Under the pieces are notes generated by a model. It saw only the letters and a program-made list of their open reading frames with translations, was not told the DNA's origin and did not search any database. The position numbers and the translations under genes were made by a program. From Streptomyces sp. NRRL S-646 (lineage in GTDB: Bacteria; Actinomycetota; Actinomycetes; Streptomycetales; Streptomycetaceae), in the NCBI RefSeq assembly GCF_000720765.1, contig NZ_JODC01000007.1, positions 744,001 through 808,000 on the forward strand: a DNA stretch of 64,000 bases, given 5' to 3'. Shown one piece after another: positions 44,986 through 53,327 of this stretch (positions within the stretch are counted from its first letter, which is position 1; each line of letters starts with the position of its first letter).

Positions 44986-46062
44986 CTAGCGGAAGCCGGT
45001 GGGCATGTACTGGTCGACGTTGGCCTTGTCGACGACGGCCGAGTAGAGCGTCAGCGAGGCCGGGATCTCGAACTCGGCGAGACCGCTGACGCCCTTGCCC
45101 TGGCCGAGCGCGCGGGCCAGGTCGATCGCGGAGGCGGCCATCGTCGGCGGGTACAGGACGGTCGCCTTCAGGACGCCGTTGTCCTGCTTGATGGCCTGGA
45201 AGGCGGAGAGCGCGCCCGCCCCGCCGACCATCAGGAAGTCGTCGCGGCCGGCCTGCTCGATGGCGCGCAGGGCGCCCACGCCCTGGTCGTCGTCGTGGTT
45301 CCACAGTGCGTCGAACTTGGGCTGGGCCTGCAGGAGTTGGGCCATCTTGGCCTGCCCGGACTCCACCGTGAACTCGGCGGCCTGGCGGGCCACCTTCTTG
45401 ATGTTGGGGTAGTTCTTCAGGGCGTCGTCGAAGCCCTGGGTGCGCTGCTTGGTCAGCTCCAGGTTGTCCAGGCCGGCCAGTTCGATGACCTTGGCGTTCG
45501 ACTTCCCCTTGAGCTTCTCGCCGATGTACGTGCCGGCATTGAGGCCCATGCCGTAGTTGTCGCCGCCGATCCAACAGCGGTACGCCTGCGGGGAGTTGAA
45601 GACCCGGTCGAGATTGACGACCGGGATGCCCGCGCGCATCGCCTTCAGTCCGACCTGGGTGAGGGCCTTGCCGTCGGCGGGCAGTACGACCAGGACGTCG
45701 ACCTTCTTGTTGATCAGGGTCTCGATCTGGCCGATCTGCGCGGCCGTGTCGTTCGAGCCCTCGGTGATCTCCAGGGTGACGTCGGAGTACTTCTTCGCCC
45801 GGCTCTCGGCGTTGTCGTTGATGGCGTTGAGCCAGCCGTGGTCGGCCTGTGGTCCGGCGAAGCCGATGGTGACGTGCTTGCCGGGCTTGTCGTCGGCGGC
45901 GGACCGGTCGTTCGCGGCCGGGCTCTCGTCCTTGGACTCGTTACTCGTGCAACCGGCGAGGAGGGCGGTGGCGGAGACGGCTGCGGTTCCGAAGAGGAGG
46001 CCTCTGCGGCTGGTGGTATGTGACATGGCACTGCGCGACACAGCACTTGTGGAACGTGACAT
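44986..46062 (-). CDS. Sugar-binding lipoprotein (RbsB-like, Tat-type signal)
   Basis: 358-aa periplasmic-binding-protein-I-type solute-binding protein. 'TSRRGLLFGTAAVSATALLAGC' gives a twin-arginine plus lipobox signal, followed by 'HVTIGFAGPQADHGWLNAINDNAESRAKKY' and 'QIETLINKKVDVLVVLPADGKAL', both typical of ribose/galactose-binding proteins, and a C-terminal 'FALWNHDDDQGVGA'-type segment. It binds a sugar or cyclitol for the adjacent permease/ATPase. The start at 46062 has GGAAAGGG; an internal ATG before SHTTSRRG is an alternative. Confidence 0.88.
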   Translation of the reverse strand: MSRSTSAVSRSAMSHTTSRRGLLFGTAAVSATALLAGCTSNESKDESPAANDRSAADDKPGKHVTIGFAGPQADHGWLNAINDNAESRAKKYSDVTLEITEGSNDTAAQIGQIETLINKKVDVLVVLPADGKALTQVGLKAMRAGIPVVNLDRVFNSPQAYRCWIGGDNYGMGLNAGTYIGEKLKGKSNAKVIELAGLDNLELTKQRTQGFDDALKNYPNIKKVARQAAEFTVESGQAKMAQLLQAQPKFDALWNHDDDQGVGALRAIEQAGRDDFLMVGGAGALSAFQAIKQDNGVLKATVLYPPTMAASAIDLARALGQGKGVSGLAEFEIPASLTLYSAVVDKANVDQYMPTGFR

Positions 46063-46078
46063 ATTACTGACCCTTTCC

Positions 46079-47098
46079 TCAGGTCGAGCGGGCAGTACGG
46101 CGCTGAACCAGCACGGCGGCCACGATGATCGCGCCCTTGGCGATCTGCTGGACGTCGCTCTGCAGGTTGTTCAGGGCGAAGATGTTGGTGATCGTCGTGA
46201 AGATCAGGACGCCGAGCACGGAGCCGGTGATGGTCCCCCGCCCTCCGCTGAGCAGCGTGCCGCCGATGATCGCGGCCGCGATGGCGTCGAGCTCGTAGAG
46301 GTTGCCGTTGGTGTTCTGGCCGGAGCCGGACAGGATGATCAGCAGGAAGGCGGCGATGCCGCAGCACAGTCCGGACAGCAGGTACAGGTAGAGGCGCTGG
46401 CGCCGTACGTCGATGCCGGCGAGCCGGGCTGCTTCCGCGTTGCCGCCGACGGCGACCGTACGGCGGCCGAAGGTGGTGCGGTTGAGGATCAGCCAGCCGA
46501 TGATCGTCACGATCGCGAAGACGATGACGAGCGGGGGGACGCCGAGCACATAGGCGTCGCGTTCGCCCAGGTCGAGGATGCTGCTGACGGCGACGATCTG
46601 CGTCTTGCCGTCTGTGATCTGCAGCGCCAGCCCGCGCGCCGAGGCCAGCATGGCGAGCGTGGCGATGAACGGGACCATTCCGCCGTACGCGATGAGCAGG
46701 CCGTTCACCAGGCCGCATCCGAGGCCGACGATCACCGCCGTGAAGAGGATGCCCGCGAAGCCGTAGTCCTGGGTGGCCACCGTCGTCGCCCACACGGAGG
46801 ACAGGGCGACGATCGCGCCGACCGAGAGGTCGATGCCGCCGGAGGTGATGACGAAGGTCATGCCGACGGTGACGACGCCGATCACCGAGGCCTGGGTGAG
46901 GACGAGTTGGAGGTTGCGGGTGTCGAGGAACTCGTCGGGCTTGGTGATCCCGCCGATGAGGACCAGCGCGGCGAGGACGCCCAGGAGGGAGAGGGTGCGG
47001 ACGTCGGCTCGGGCCAACAGGCCGCGCCAGGCCGGAGGTTGGCCGGTCGTCGGCACCTTGTCGGTGTTGTCCCGTGGCGGGGAGGCATGCTGCGTCAT
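46079..47098 (-). CDS. Ribose-type sugar ABC permease (RbsC-like)
   Basis: 339-aa inner-membrane permease with 8-10 helices. 'ITSGGIDLSVGAIVALSSVWA' and 'GGNAEAARLAGIDVRRQRLYLYLLSGLCCGIAAFL' are RbsC/XylH signatures, and 'DAIAAAIIGGTLLSGGRGTITGSVLGVL' carries the EAA-like loop. The start overlaps the ATPase stop by 4 nt. Confidence 0.92.
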   Translation of the reverse strand: MTQHASPPRDNTDKVPTTGQPPAWRGLLARADVRTLSLLGVLAALVLIGGITKPDEFLDTRNLQLVLTQASVIGVVTVGMTFVITSGGIDLSVGAIVALSSVWATTVATQDYGFAGILFTAVIVGLGCGLVNGLLIAYGGMVPFIATLAMLASARGLALQITDGKTQIVAVSSILDLGERDAYVLGVPPLVIVFAIVTIIGWLILNRTTFGRRTVAVGGNAEAARLAGIDVRRQRLYLYLLSGLCCGIAAFLLIILSGSGQNTNGNLYELDAIAAAIIGGTLLSGGRGTITGSVLGVLIFTTITNIFALNNLQSDVQQIAKGAIIVAAVLVQRRTARST

Positions 47099-48612
47099 GA
47101 CGCCGGGCTTCCTTCCATGACCAGGTCGAGTACGCGGTGTTCGTCGAGTTCGCGGGCGGGCGCCGTGTGGACGACGCGGCCCTCGCGGAGCACCAGGACG
47201 CGGTCGGCGAGGCCGAGCACCTCGGGTACTTCGCTGGAGACCAGAAGGACGGCGAGGCCCTCGTCGGCCAGGCGGCGGATCACCGCGTACAGCTCGGCGC
47301 GGGCGCCGACGTCGACGCCGCGGGTCGGTTCGTCGAGGAGCAGGACGCGGCAGCCGCGCAGCAGCCAGCGGGCCAGGACGGCCTTCTGCTGGTTGCCGCC
47401 GGACAGGGTGCGGATCGGCACGGAGGGGTTGTCCGGGCGCAGTGACAGTTCACGCGTGGCCGCCCGCGCCGCCCCCTTCTCCGCGCCCCGGTCGATCCAA
47501 CCCCCGTGGGAGAAACGGGACATGGAGGAGACCGAGACGTTGCGGGTGACGGACTCCAGCATCAGCAGGGCCTGCGCCTTGCGCTCCTCGGGGGCGAGCC
47601 CGAGCCCGGCGCGAACGGCGGCGCGCACACTGCCGGGCCGCAACGCCCGTCCGTCGACGCGGACTTGACCGGAAGTGGCCTTGCGGGCGCCGTAGATCGT
47701 CTCCAGGATCTCCGAGCGGCCCGACCCGACCAGCCCGGCGAGTCCGACGATCTCGCCCGGCCGCACCTCCAGGTCGAACGGCGCGAACTCCCCGTCCCGG
47801 GCGAGGGCTTGGACCTCCAGCACCGGCGCACCGTCCGCAGCCGAGGCCGGCCGCTCGGGAAAGACGTACTCGACATTGCGGCCGGTCATCAACGCGACCA
47901 CCTCGCGGGTCGGAGTCGACTTCGCAGGCAGTCCGCCCGCCACCGCGCGCCCGTCCTTCAGTACGGTGACGCGGTCGCCGATGCGCCGCATCTCCTCCAG
48001 GCGGTGGGAGATGTAGACGACGGCGACGCCCTCGGCGGTCAGGTCGCCGACGATGCGGAAGAGGCTGTCGACCTCGTCCGGGTCGAGGGCGGCGGACGGC
48101 TCGTCCATCACGATGAGCCGTACATCGTGGGAGAGCGCCCTGGCCATGGACACGATCTGCTGCTGGGCCGCCGACAGGTCCCCCACGAGCCGTGCCGGGT
48201 CGATCTCCGGATGCCCAAGTCGCTTGAGCAGTCGAGCAGTTGATGCCCTGGCGGCCTTCCCGCGTACGACGAAGCCGGCGGCCGTGGGTTCATGGCCGAG
48301 GTGGACGTTCTCGGCCACCGACAGGTGCTCCACCAGGTCGAGTTCCTGGTAGATGGTGGCGATGCCGAGACGCATGGCGGCGATCGGCGAGCGGAGGGTG
48401 ACCTCCTCGCCGTGCCAGTGGATGGTGCCGGTGTCGGGCTGGTGGGCGCCGGCCAGGACCTTGATGAGGGTGGACTTCCCGGCTCCGTTCTGGCCGAGCA
48501 GGCAGTGCACTTCACCGGCCTGGACGTCGAGGTCGACGCCGTCGAGGGCCCGGACTCCGGGGAACGACTTGGTGATGCCGGACATGCTGAGCAGCGTGGG
48601 TTCTGGTGCCAT
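47095..48612 (-). CDS. Ribose-type sugar ABC ATPase, two nucleotide-binding domains (RbsA-like)
   Basis: 505-aa ATPase with two tandem ABC domains. Domain 1 has Walker A GQNGAGKST (residues 40-48), the signature 'LSAAQQQIVSMARAL' and Walker B 'LIVMDEPSAALD'. Domain 2 lacks a proper Walker A ('GLAGLVGSGRSE') but keeps 'LSGGNQQKAVLARWL' and 'VLLLDEPTRGVDVGA', as is normal for RbsA/XylG. It energises the RbsC-like permease. It is first in the importer operon, 109 nt downstream of the ROK regulator gene. Confidence 0.92.
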   Translation of the reverse strand: MAPEPTLLSMSGITKSFPGVRALDGVDLDVQAGEVHCLLGQNGAGKSTLIKVLAGAHQPDTGTIHWHGEEVTLRSPIAAMRLGIATIYQELDLVEHLSVAENVHLGHEPTAAGFVVRGKAARASTARLLKRLGHPEIDPARLVGDLSAAQQQIVSMARALSHDVRLIVMDEPSAALDPDEVDSLFRIVGDLTAEGVAVVYISHRLEEMRRIGDRVTVLKDGRAVAGGLPAKSTPTREVVALMTGRNVEYVFPERPASAADGAPVLEVQALARDGEFAPFDLEVRPGEIVGLAGLVGSGRSEILETIYGARKATSGQVRVDGRALRPGSVRAAVRAGLGLAPEERKAQALLMLESVTRNVSVSSMSRFSHGGWIDRGAEKGAARAATRELSLRPDNPSVPIRTLSGGNQQKAVLARWLLRGCRVLLLDEPTRGVDVGARAELYAVIRRLADEGLAVLLVSSEVPEVLGLADRVLVLREGRVVHTAPARELDEHRVLDLVMEGSPAS

Positions 48613-48721
48613 GAGGTCCCCTTGGCGGGCGTGCGGGCCGGTTTCAGGGTGCTTTCGGGCAGGCGTGTTCAGGGCAGGGCGAAGCAGGACGCCGTACTGG
48701 TGATCTTCAGGAACGGGTTGG

Positions 48722-49912
48722 TCACGCAGGCGAGAAGAGGTGGTCGCTGATGAGCCGGGCCGCGCCGATGACGCCGGCGGTCGGGCCCAACTCCCCCAGC
48801 ACGATGGGCAGGTTGCCCGTCGCGAGGGGCAGCGACTGACGGTAGACCTGGGTGCGGATCGCGGCGAGCAGGGTGTGGCCGAGGCCGGTGACCCCGCCGC
48901 CGATCACCACCAGGCCGGGGTTGAAGAAGGAGACCAGTCCGGCGATGACCTGGCCGGTTCGGTTGCCGCCCTCGCGGATCAGATCGAGGGCGGTGGCGTC
49001 GCCCGCGGCGGCCGCGGCTGCGACGTCGACGGCCGTGAGCGTGCCGTTCGCCGCGAGCCGCGAGGCGAGTTCCTCGGACAGCCCCTGCCCGGCCGCCTCC
49101 ACGGCGTCCCGGGCGAGGGCCGCCCCACTGAAGTGGGCTTCCAGACAGCCCCGGTTGCCGCAGGCGCACGGCCGTCCGTCGGGCACGGCCTGGATGTGCC
49201 CGATGTCGCCCGCGCTGCCTGTCACCCCGCGGTGGACCTCACCGCCGGCGACGATGCCGCAGCCGATGCCGGTGCCGATCTTGACGCAGAGGAAGTCGCC
49301 CACGGAGCGTGCGACGCCCGCGTGCTGCTCCCCCATGGCCATGAGGTTCACGTCGTTGTCGACCATGACCGGGCAGCCGAGTTCCTGGCTGAGCGCCTCC
49401 CGTACGGGGAAGCCGTCCCAGCCCGGCATGATCGGCGGAGCCACCGGTACGCCCTCGGGGAAGCGGACCGGTCCCGGGACGCCGATGCCGGCGCCGTCGA
49501 AACCCTCCGCGAGCCCGGAGGCCCTCAACTTCGCTGCCATGGAAAGGACTTGCTCGAAGACCGCGACCGGGCCCTCGCGTACGTCCATGGGCTGGTTGAG
49601 ATGTCCGAGGATCTCCAGCTCGGCGTTGGTGACGGCGACGTCGACCGAGGTCGCGCCGATGTCGACGCCGAGGAAGCGCAGGCCGGGTGCGAGCCTGATG
49701 TTGTGGGAGCGGCGGCCGCCGCGCGAGGCGGCGAGTCCGTCGGCCACGACCAGGCCCGTCTCCAGCAGCCGGTCCACCTCCACGGCCAGTTTGGACCGCG
49801 ACAGGTCGACCTGATCGCCCAGCTGTGCACGGGAGTTGGGTCCTCCGTCGCGCAACAGCCTGAGCAGCTTGGCCTGATGGGCGTTCGCGGGTCGTGCCGT
49901 CATGCGTCTCAC
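48722..49912 (-). CDS. ROK-family transcriptional regulator
   Basis: 396-aa ROK repressor. The N-terminal winged helix (about residues 10-60, 'LLRLLRDGGPNSRAQLGDQVDLSRSKLAVEVDRL') is followed by the sugar-kinase-like domain with 'LGVDIGATSVDVAV', 'PVMVDNDVNLMAMGEQ' and the ROK zinc motif 'CACGNRGCLE'. The GTG at 49912 has GGAGG at 5 nt; an ATG 9 nt later is the alternative. It lies directly upstream of the RbsABC-type importer and sugar genes on the same strand and is probably their sugar-responsive repressor. The 49913-50115 intergenic region would hold its promoter; no clear operator was identified. Confidence 0.9.
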   Translation of the reverse strand: MRRMTARPANAHQAKLLRLLRDGGPNSRAQLGDQVDLSRSKLAVEVDRLLETGLVVADGLAASRGGRRSHNIRLAPGLRFLGVDIGATSVDVAVTNAELEILGHLNQPMDVREGPVAVFEQVLSMAAKLRASGLAEGFDGAGIGVPGPVRFPEGVPVAPPIMPGWDGFPVREALSQELGCPVMVDNDVNLMAMGEQHAGVARSVGDFLCVKIGTGIGCGIVAGGEVHRGVTGSAGDIGHIQAVPDGRPCACGNRGCLEAHFSGAALARDAVEAAGQGLSEELASRLAANGTLTAVDVAAAAAAGDATALDLIREGGNRTGQVIAGLVSFFNPGLVVIGGGVTGLGHTLLAAIRTQVYRQSLPLATGNLPIVLGELGPTAGVIGAARLISDHLFSPA

Positions 49913-50115
49913 GTGCCCCTCCCCGCCTCAATCGGCCGCCATTGTTGGGGCTTTCGAGGGGAACGTAGCAGTGGCGGCCGAACCTGGGAAGAAGCTGTGC
50001 ATGAATTGGCAGCCACTTTCTCCACTCCCAGGACAAAGGACGGTGCGTCTGCCGTCCCCGACTCGACCCCGGAGTGCCGCATACCATCTGATCAACGTCG
50101 GTTCAGGGGGGACAC

Positions 50116-51309
50116 GTGGACATCGCCATGCCGGAGAGCACCGCGAAGCAGGAAGAAGGCCGCCGGGTCACGACCCTCGAGCTCTTCTTCGACCTCGTCT
50201 TCGTCTTCACGCTCACTCAGCTCACCGTCCTGCTCGCCGGCGATCTGACGTTCGCGACGGCGGGCCGGGTCGCGCTGATCTTCGTGGTGCTGTTCTGGAT
50301 GTACGGCGCCTACGCGTACCTGACGAACCAGGTGCCGCCCGACCGGCCCTCCCGCCGCCTGCTGTTGATGCTCGGCATGGGTGCCTTCCTGGTGTGCGCG
50401 CTGGCCATCCCGCGTGTCTTCGACGACACGGGCGTGCTCTTCGGGCTGGGCTTCCTGGCGGTCGTGGTGGTGCACACCGCGCTCTACACCCGCAGTCACG
50501 GCCGGGACGCGATCTGGTACGGCGTCCCCAACGGGCTGGCCGCGCTGTCGGTGACGGCGGCGGGCTTCTTCGACGGACTGGCGGCGGACGGGCTGTGGCT
50601 GCTGGCGCTGGTCCTGCAGTCCGTGACACCGCTCCTGGCCGAGCACGGGCCGGGCAGGGCGGACGGACGGTCGGCCGCCGTCATGCGTGTTCAGCTGGGC
50701 AGCCTGGACCCCGCGCACTTCGTGGAGCGGCACGGTCTGCTGCTGATCGTCGCGTTCGGCGAATCCGTCGTCGCGATCGGCACCGGGATCGGCCAACTTC
50801 CGCTCACAGCAGGGTTGTTCGTCGGCGCGTTTCTCTCGCTGGCGCTCGCGATCGCGCTGTGGTGGACGTACTTCGTGCGTGACGAGGAGGCCGCCGAGGC
50901 TGCGTTCCGTGCCACGCCGGCGCCGAACCGCTGGCGTCTGGCGATGAACGCGTACTACTACGCCTTCCTGCCGATGCTGCTCGGCATCGCCTACTTGGCC
51001 GCGGGTGTGAAGAAGACGCTGGGCCACCTCACCGAGCACCTGCACACGGGCCCGGCGCTGGCCCTCGCGGGCGGGGTGGCGCTCTTCCTCGCCGGGGACG
51101 TGATCTTCCGCGCGGTCCTGCGCCTGCGTCCCGTCGGCTTCCGGGCCACGGCGGCACCGGTCGCCCTCGCCGCCACATTGATCGGCGTCCACGTCTCAGC
51201 GGTCGCCGAACTCCTCGCCCTGGTGGGCGTGTTGGTGGGCATGCTGGCGGTGGAGGCCCGCTGGTGCAGCGGCAAGAGCTCGGGACCTCAGGACTTCGCC
51301 CGGTCGTGA
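50116..51309 (+). CDS. LtrA-family low-temperature-requirement membrane protein
   Basis: 397-aa integral membrane protein with about 11 helices. The LtrA start 'RRVTTLELFFDLVFVFTLTQLTVLL' and the conserved 'ERHGLLLIVAFGESVVAIGTGI' (about residues 197-218) are clear. The function of LtrA proteins is not settled. The GTG at 50116 has a GGGGGG Shine-Dalgarno 4 nt upstream; an ATG at 50128 is possible. Its 3' end overlaps the end of the convergent gntR gene by 22 nt, so antisense overlap of the transcripts is expected. Confidence 0.85.
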   Translation: MDIAMPESTAKQEEGRRVTTLELFFDLVFVFTLTQLTVLLAGDLTFATAGRVALIFVVLFWMYGAYAYLTNQVPPDRPSRRLLLMLGMGAFLVCALAIPRVFDDTGVLFGLGFLAVVVVHTALYTRSHGRDAIWYGVPNGLAALSVTAAGFFDGLAADGLWLLALVLQSVTPLLAEHGPGRADGRSAAVMRVQLGSLDPAHFVERHGLLLIVAFGESVVAIGTGIGQLPLTAGLFVGAFLSLALAIALWWTYFVRDEEAAEAAFRATPAPNRWRLAMNAYYYAFLPMLLGIAYLAAGVKKTLGHLTEHLHTGPALALAGGVALFLAGDVIFRAVLRLRPVGFRATAAPVALAATLIGVHVSAVAELLALVGVLVGMLAVEARWCSGKSSGPQDFARS

Positions 51310-51965
51310 TACGACCGCCGGGTGTGCTCCGTGTGCTCGCGCATCAGCTGCGTGGCCCGCTGCTCGTCCCGGTCGGAGATGGCGGCGATCAGCTCCCGGT
51401 GCTCGATCCAGGACTGCTGTCCGCGCTGCCGGGCGACCGGCGTGTAGTACCAGCGCACCCGGCGGTCGACCTGGGCGGCGAGTTCGGCGAGGACCGCGTT
51501 GCCGGCGAGGTCCATGACCTTGGCGTGGAAACGGGCGTTCATGGCGACGGCGCCGTCCACGTCGTCCGCGGCGACGGCCTTCTCGCCCTCGGCGCACAGC
51601 TCCTCGAGCACCGAGATGCCGGCGCTGCCCGCGTTGGCGGCGGCGAGCCGGGCCGCCTCGGCCTCCAGCAGCGTGCGGACGGTGAGGAGCTGGTCGGCCT
51701 CCTCCTCCGTGGGTTCGTGCACGAACGCGCCCTGGGCGGGCCGCAGATCGACCCATCCCTCGGTGTTCAGCCGCTGCAGCGCCTCCCGCACGGGCTGCCG
51801 GGACACCCCGAGGTGGCCTGCGAGTTCGCTCTCCACGAGGTGCTGGCCGGGCTGCAGGGCGCGTGTGGTGATCAGTTCGAGGAGCGCCTCGTAGACGCGG
51901 TCGCGCAGCGGGCCGGGCCGTTCGAGCTTGGGTACCGCACCCTGCGGCAGTCCTGTCGACAACAT
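51288..51965 (-). CDS. GntR-family regulator, FCD subfamily (probable oxalate regulator)
   Basis: 225-aa transcription factor. The winged helix-turn-helix (about residues 18-84) contains 'ESELAGHLGVSRQPVREALQRLNTEGWVDL'. The FCD effector domain (about 90-220) has metal-site-type residues in 'MNARFHAKVMDLAGN', 'HRELIAAI' and 'MREHTEHTRRSY'. The ATG at 51965 is chosen because GGAGGGGG lies 8 nt upstream. It sits in the second oxalate locus. Shared ACTGTA-type sites at its own promoter, at oxc/sucC and at panE/fdh point to autoregulation and control of the whole oxalate-formate pathway (inference). Confidence 0.87.
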   Translation of the reverse strand: MLSTGLPQGAVPKLERPGPLRDRVYEALLELITTRALQPGQHLVESELAGHLGVSRQPVREALQRLNTEGWVDLRPAQGAFVHEPTEEEADQLLTVRTLLEAEAARLAAANAGSAGISVLEELCAEGEKAVAADDVDGAVAMNARFHAKVMDLAGNAVLAELAAQVDRRVRWYYTPVARQRGQQSWIEHRELIAAISDRDEQRATQLMREHTEHTRRSYHDRAKS

Positions 51966-52010
51966 CGGTCGGTCCCCCTCCTGAGCAGCGCGGAGCAACT
52001 GCAGCCGGAA

Positions 52011-52045
52011 AGCCAGTATGGATTGTCTTTCGTCTACAGTCTACG
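52011..52045 (-). promoter_or_regulatory. gntR promoter/operator with ACTGTAGAC motif
   Basis: On the minus strand this stretch reads GTAGACTGTAGACGAA followed by AGACAATCCATACTGG. ACTGTAGAC (plus coordinates 52032-52040) matches the first nine bases of ACTGTAGACAAT at the panE/fdh promoter, and AGACAAT recurs at 52022-52028. It lies 46-80 nt upstream of the gntR ATG and suggests autoregulation. Confidence 0.5.
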
Positions 52046-52104
52046 GCGCACAGTGGCCAGGGGTACGGGGGGTCGAGTGCGTCACATCGGACCGTACGCG
52101 CAGG

Positions 52105-53043
52105 TCACGGGCAGCGGACGACCTGGCCGGCGTACGACAGGTTCCCGCCGAAGCCGAACAGCAGCACCGGGTCCCCGCTGGAGATGGAGCCCTGCTCGAC
52201 GAGCTTGGAGAACGCGAGCGGGATGCTCGCCGCAGAGGTGTTCCCGGACTCGGCGACATCCCGCGCGACGACGGCGTTGACGGCGCCGATCTTCTCGGCG
52301 AGGGGTTCGATGATGCGCAGGTTCGCCTGGTGCAGCACGACCCCCGCGAGGTCCTCGGGGGCGAGCCCGGCGCGCTCGCAGGCCTTGCGGGCGATGGGCG
52401 GCAGCTGGGTGGTGGCCCAGCGGTAGACGCTCTGCCCCTCCTGCGCGAACCGGGCGGGCGTGCCCTCGATGCGTACGGCATGCCCCATTTCGGGCACGGA
52501 GCCCCACAGCACGGGCCCGATGCCGGGCTCGTCCGCGGCCTCCACGACGGCGGCCCCCGCGCCGTCGCCGACGAGCACGCAGGTCGTGCGGTCGCTCCAG
52601 TCGGTCACGTCGGACATCTTGTCGGCGCCGATGACCAGCGCACGCATCGAGGCACCCGCCCGGACCGCGTGGTCCGCGGTGGCCAGGGCGTGGGTGAACC
52701 CGGCGCACACGACGTTGACGTCCATCGCGGCGGGCGAGGGGATGCCGAGCCGGGCGGCGACCCGGGCGGCCATGTTGGGCGAGCGGTCCACGGCGGTGGA
52801 GGTGGCGACCAGGACCAGGTCGATGTCGCCGGGCGCGAGGCCCGCCGCCGCGAGCGCCTTGGCCGCGGCGTGGGCGGCCAGCTCGTCGACCGGCTCGTCG
52901 GGCCCGGCGATGTGGCGTGTGCGGATGCCCACCCGGGAGGTGATCCACTCGTCACTGGTGTCGACCAGGCCCGCCAGGTCCTCGTTGGTGAGCACCTTGG
53001 CGGGCTGGTAGTGGCCGACGGCGGCGATGCGCGAGCCGTTCAT
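52105..53043 (-). CDS. Beta-ketoacyl-ACP synthase III-like enzyme
   Basis: 312-aa FabH/KAS III-family thiolase-fold enzyme with an intact triad: Cys113 in 'DVNVVCAGFTHAL', His238 in 'VVLHQANLRI' and Asn268 in 'AESGNTSAAS'. ATG at 53043 (MNGSRIAAVG) has GAGGGGG at 8 nt. Such enzymes condense acyl-CoA with malonyl-ACP, but many stand-alone copies use other CoA esters. It is upstream of gntR and downstream of the transporter pair on the same strand. Its role in an oxalate/formate locus is not obvious; it may be unrelated and only neighbouring. Confidence 0.87.
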   Translation of the reverse strand: MNGSRIAAVGHYQPAKVLTNEDLAGLVDTSDEWITSRVGIRTRHIAGPDEPVDELAAHAAAKALAAAGLAPGDIDLVLVATSTAVDRSPNMAARVAARLGIPSPAAMDVNVVCAGFTHALATADHAVRAGASMRALVIGADKMSDVTDWSDRTTCVLVGDGAGAAVVEAADEPGIGPVLWGSVPEMGHAVRIEGTPARFAQEGQSVYRWATTQLPPIARKACERAGLAPEDLAGVVLHQANLRIIEPLAEKIGAVNAVVARDVAESGNTSAASIPLAFSKLVEQGSISSGDPVLLFGFGGNLSYAGQVVRCP

Positions 53044-53192
53044 TGGATGGTCCCCCTCGTTGCCTTGGGTAGCGGGATCCACCAGTCTGATCAGTGACTC
53101 ACGGGTACGACGGCAGCCAAGACGACAGGATTCGGGCGCCAGGGTTGTCGGCTTCTGTCAGGCCTTCGGACGCCCGAACACCTACCGAACAG

Positions 53193-53327
53193 TCACCCGG
53201 TGAACAGCTTCGTCGCCTTCTGGACGAGCTCGTACACACCGTAGGCGAGCGGCGCCCCCACCCACAGCCAGGCGAAGGCGATCAGCGGGCGCCGGTCAGG
53301 CGGACTCTGGCTGCTGTCGTTCGACAT
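53193..53327 (-). CDS. 44-aa single-span membrane protein, MFS transporter small subunit-like
   Basis: Very short frame encoding MSNDSSQSPPDRRPLIAFAW followed by a hydrophobic span (LWVGAPLAYGVYELV) and a basic tail QKATKLFTG. The ATG lies inside the 3' end of the OFA-type transporter gene (32-nt overlap, different frame), with CAGGAGA at good spacing, so translation is coupled. Small proteins of this form (polar N-terminus, 'RRPLIAFAWLWVGxPLAYGVYEL', Lys-rich end) are known next to OFA-family transporters in actinomycetes and are called MFS transporter small subunit. It probably stabilises or regulates the transporter. Confidence 0.82.
   Translation of the reverse strand: MSNDSSQSPPDRRPLIAFAWLWVGAPLAYGVYELVQKATKLFTG

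Noticed and set aside
48613..48721. Gap between the ROK regulator and the ABC ATPase as a hidden gene (frame ending ...CFALP)
   Set aside because: The frame runs antiparallel-free but out of frame through the ROK coding sequence, has no ribosome-binding site or recognisable family, and the gap itself is only 109 bp.
49913..50115. Search for a clear ROK operator upstream of the ROK gene
   Set aside because: CCGCCATTG and CAGTGGCGG-like pieces are present but the symmetry is imperfect; not enough to call a site.
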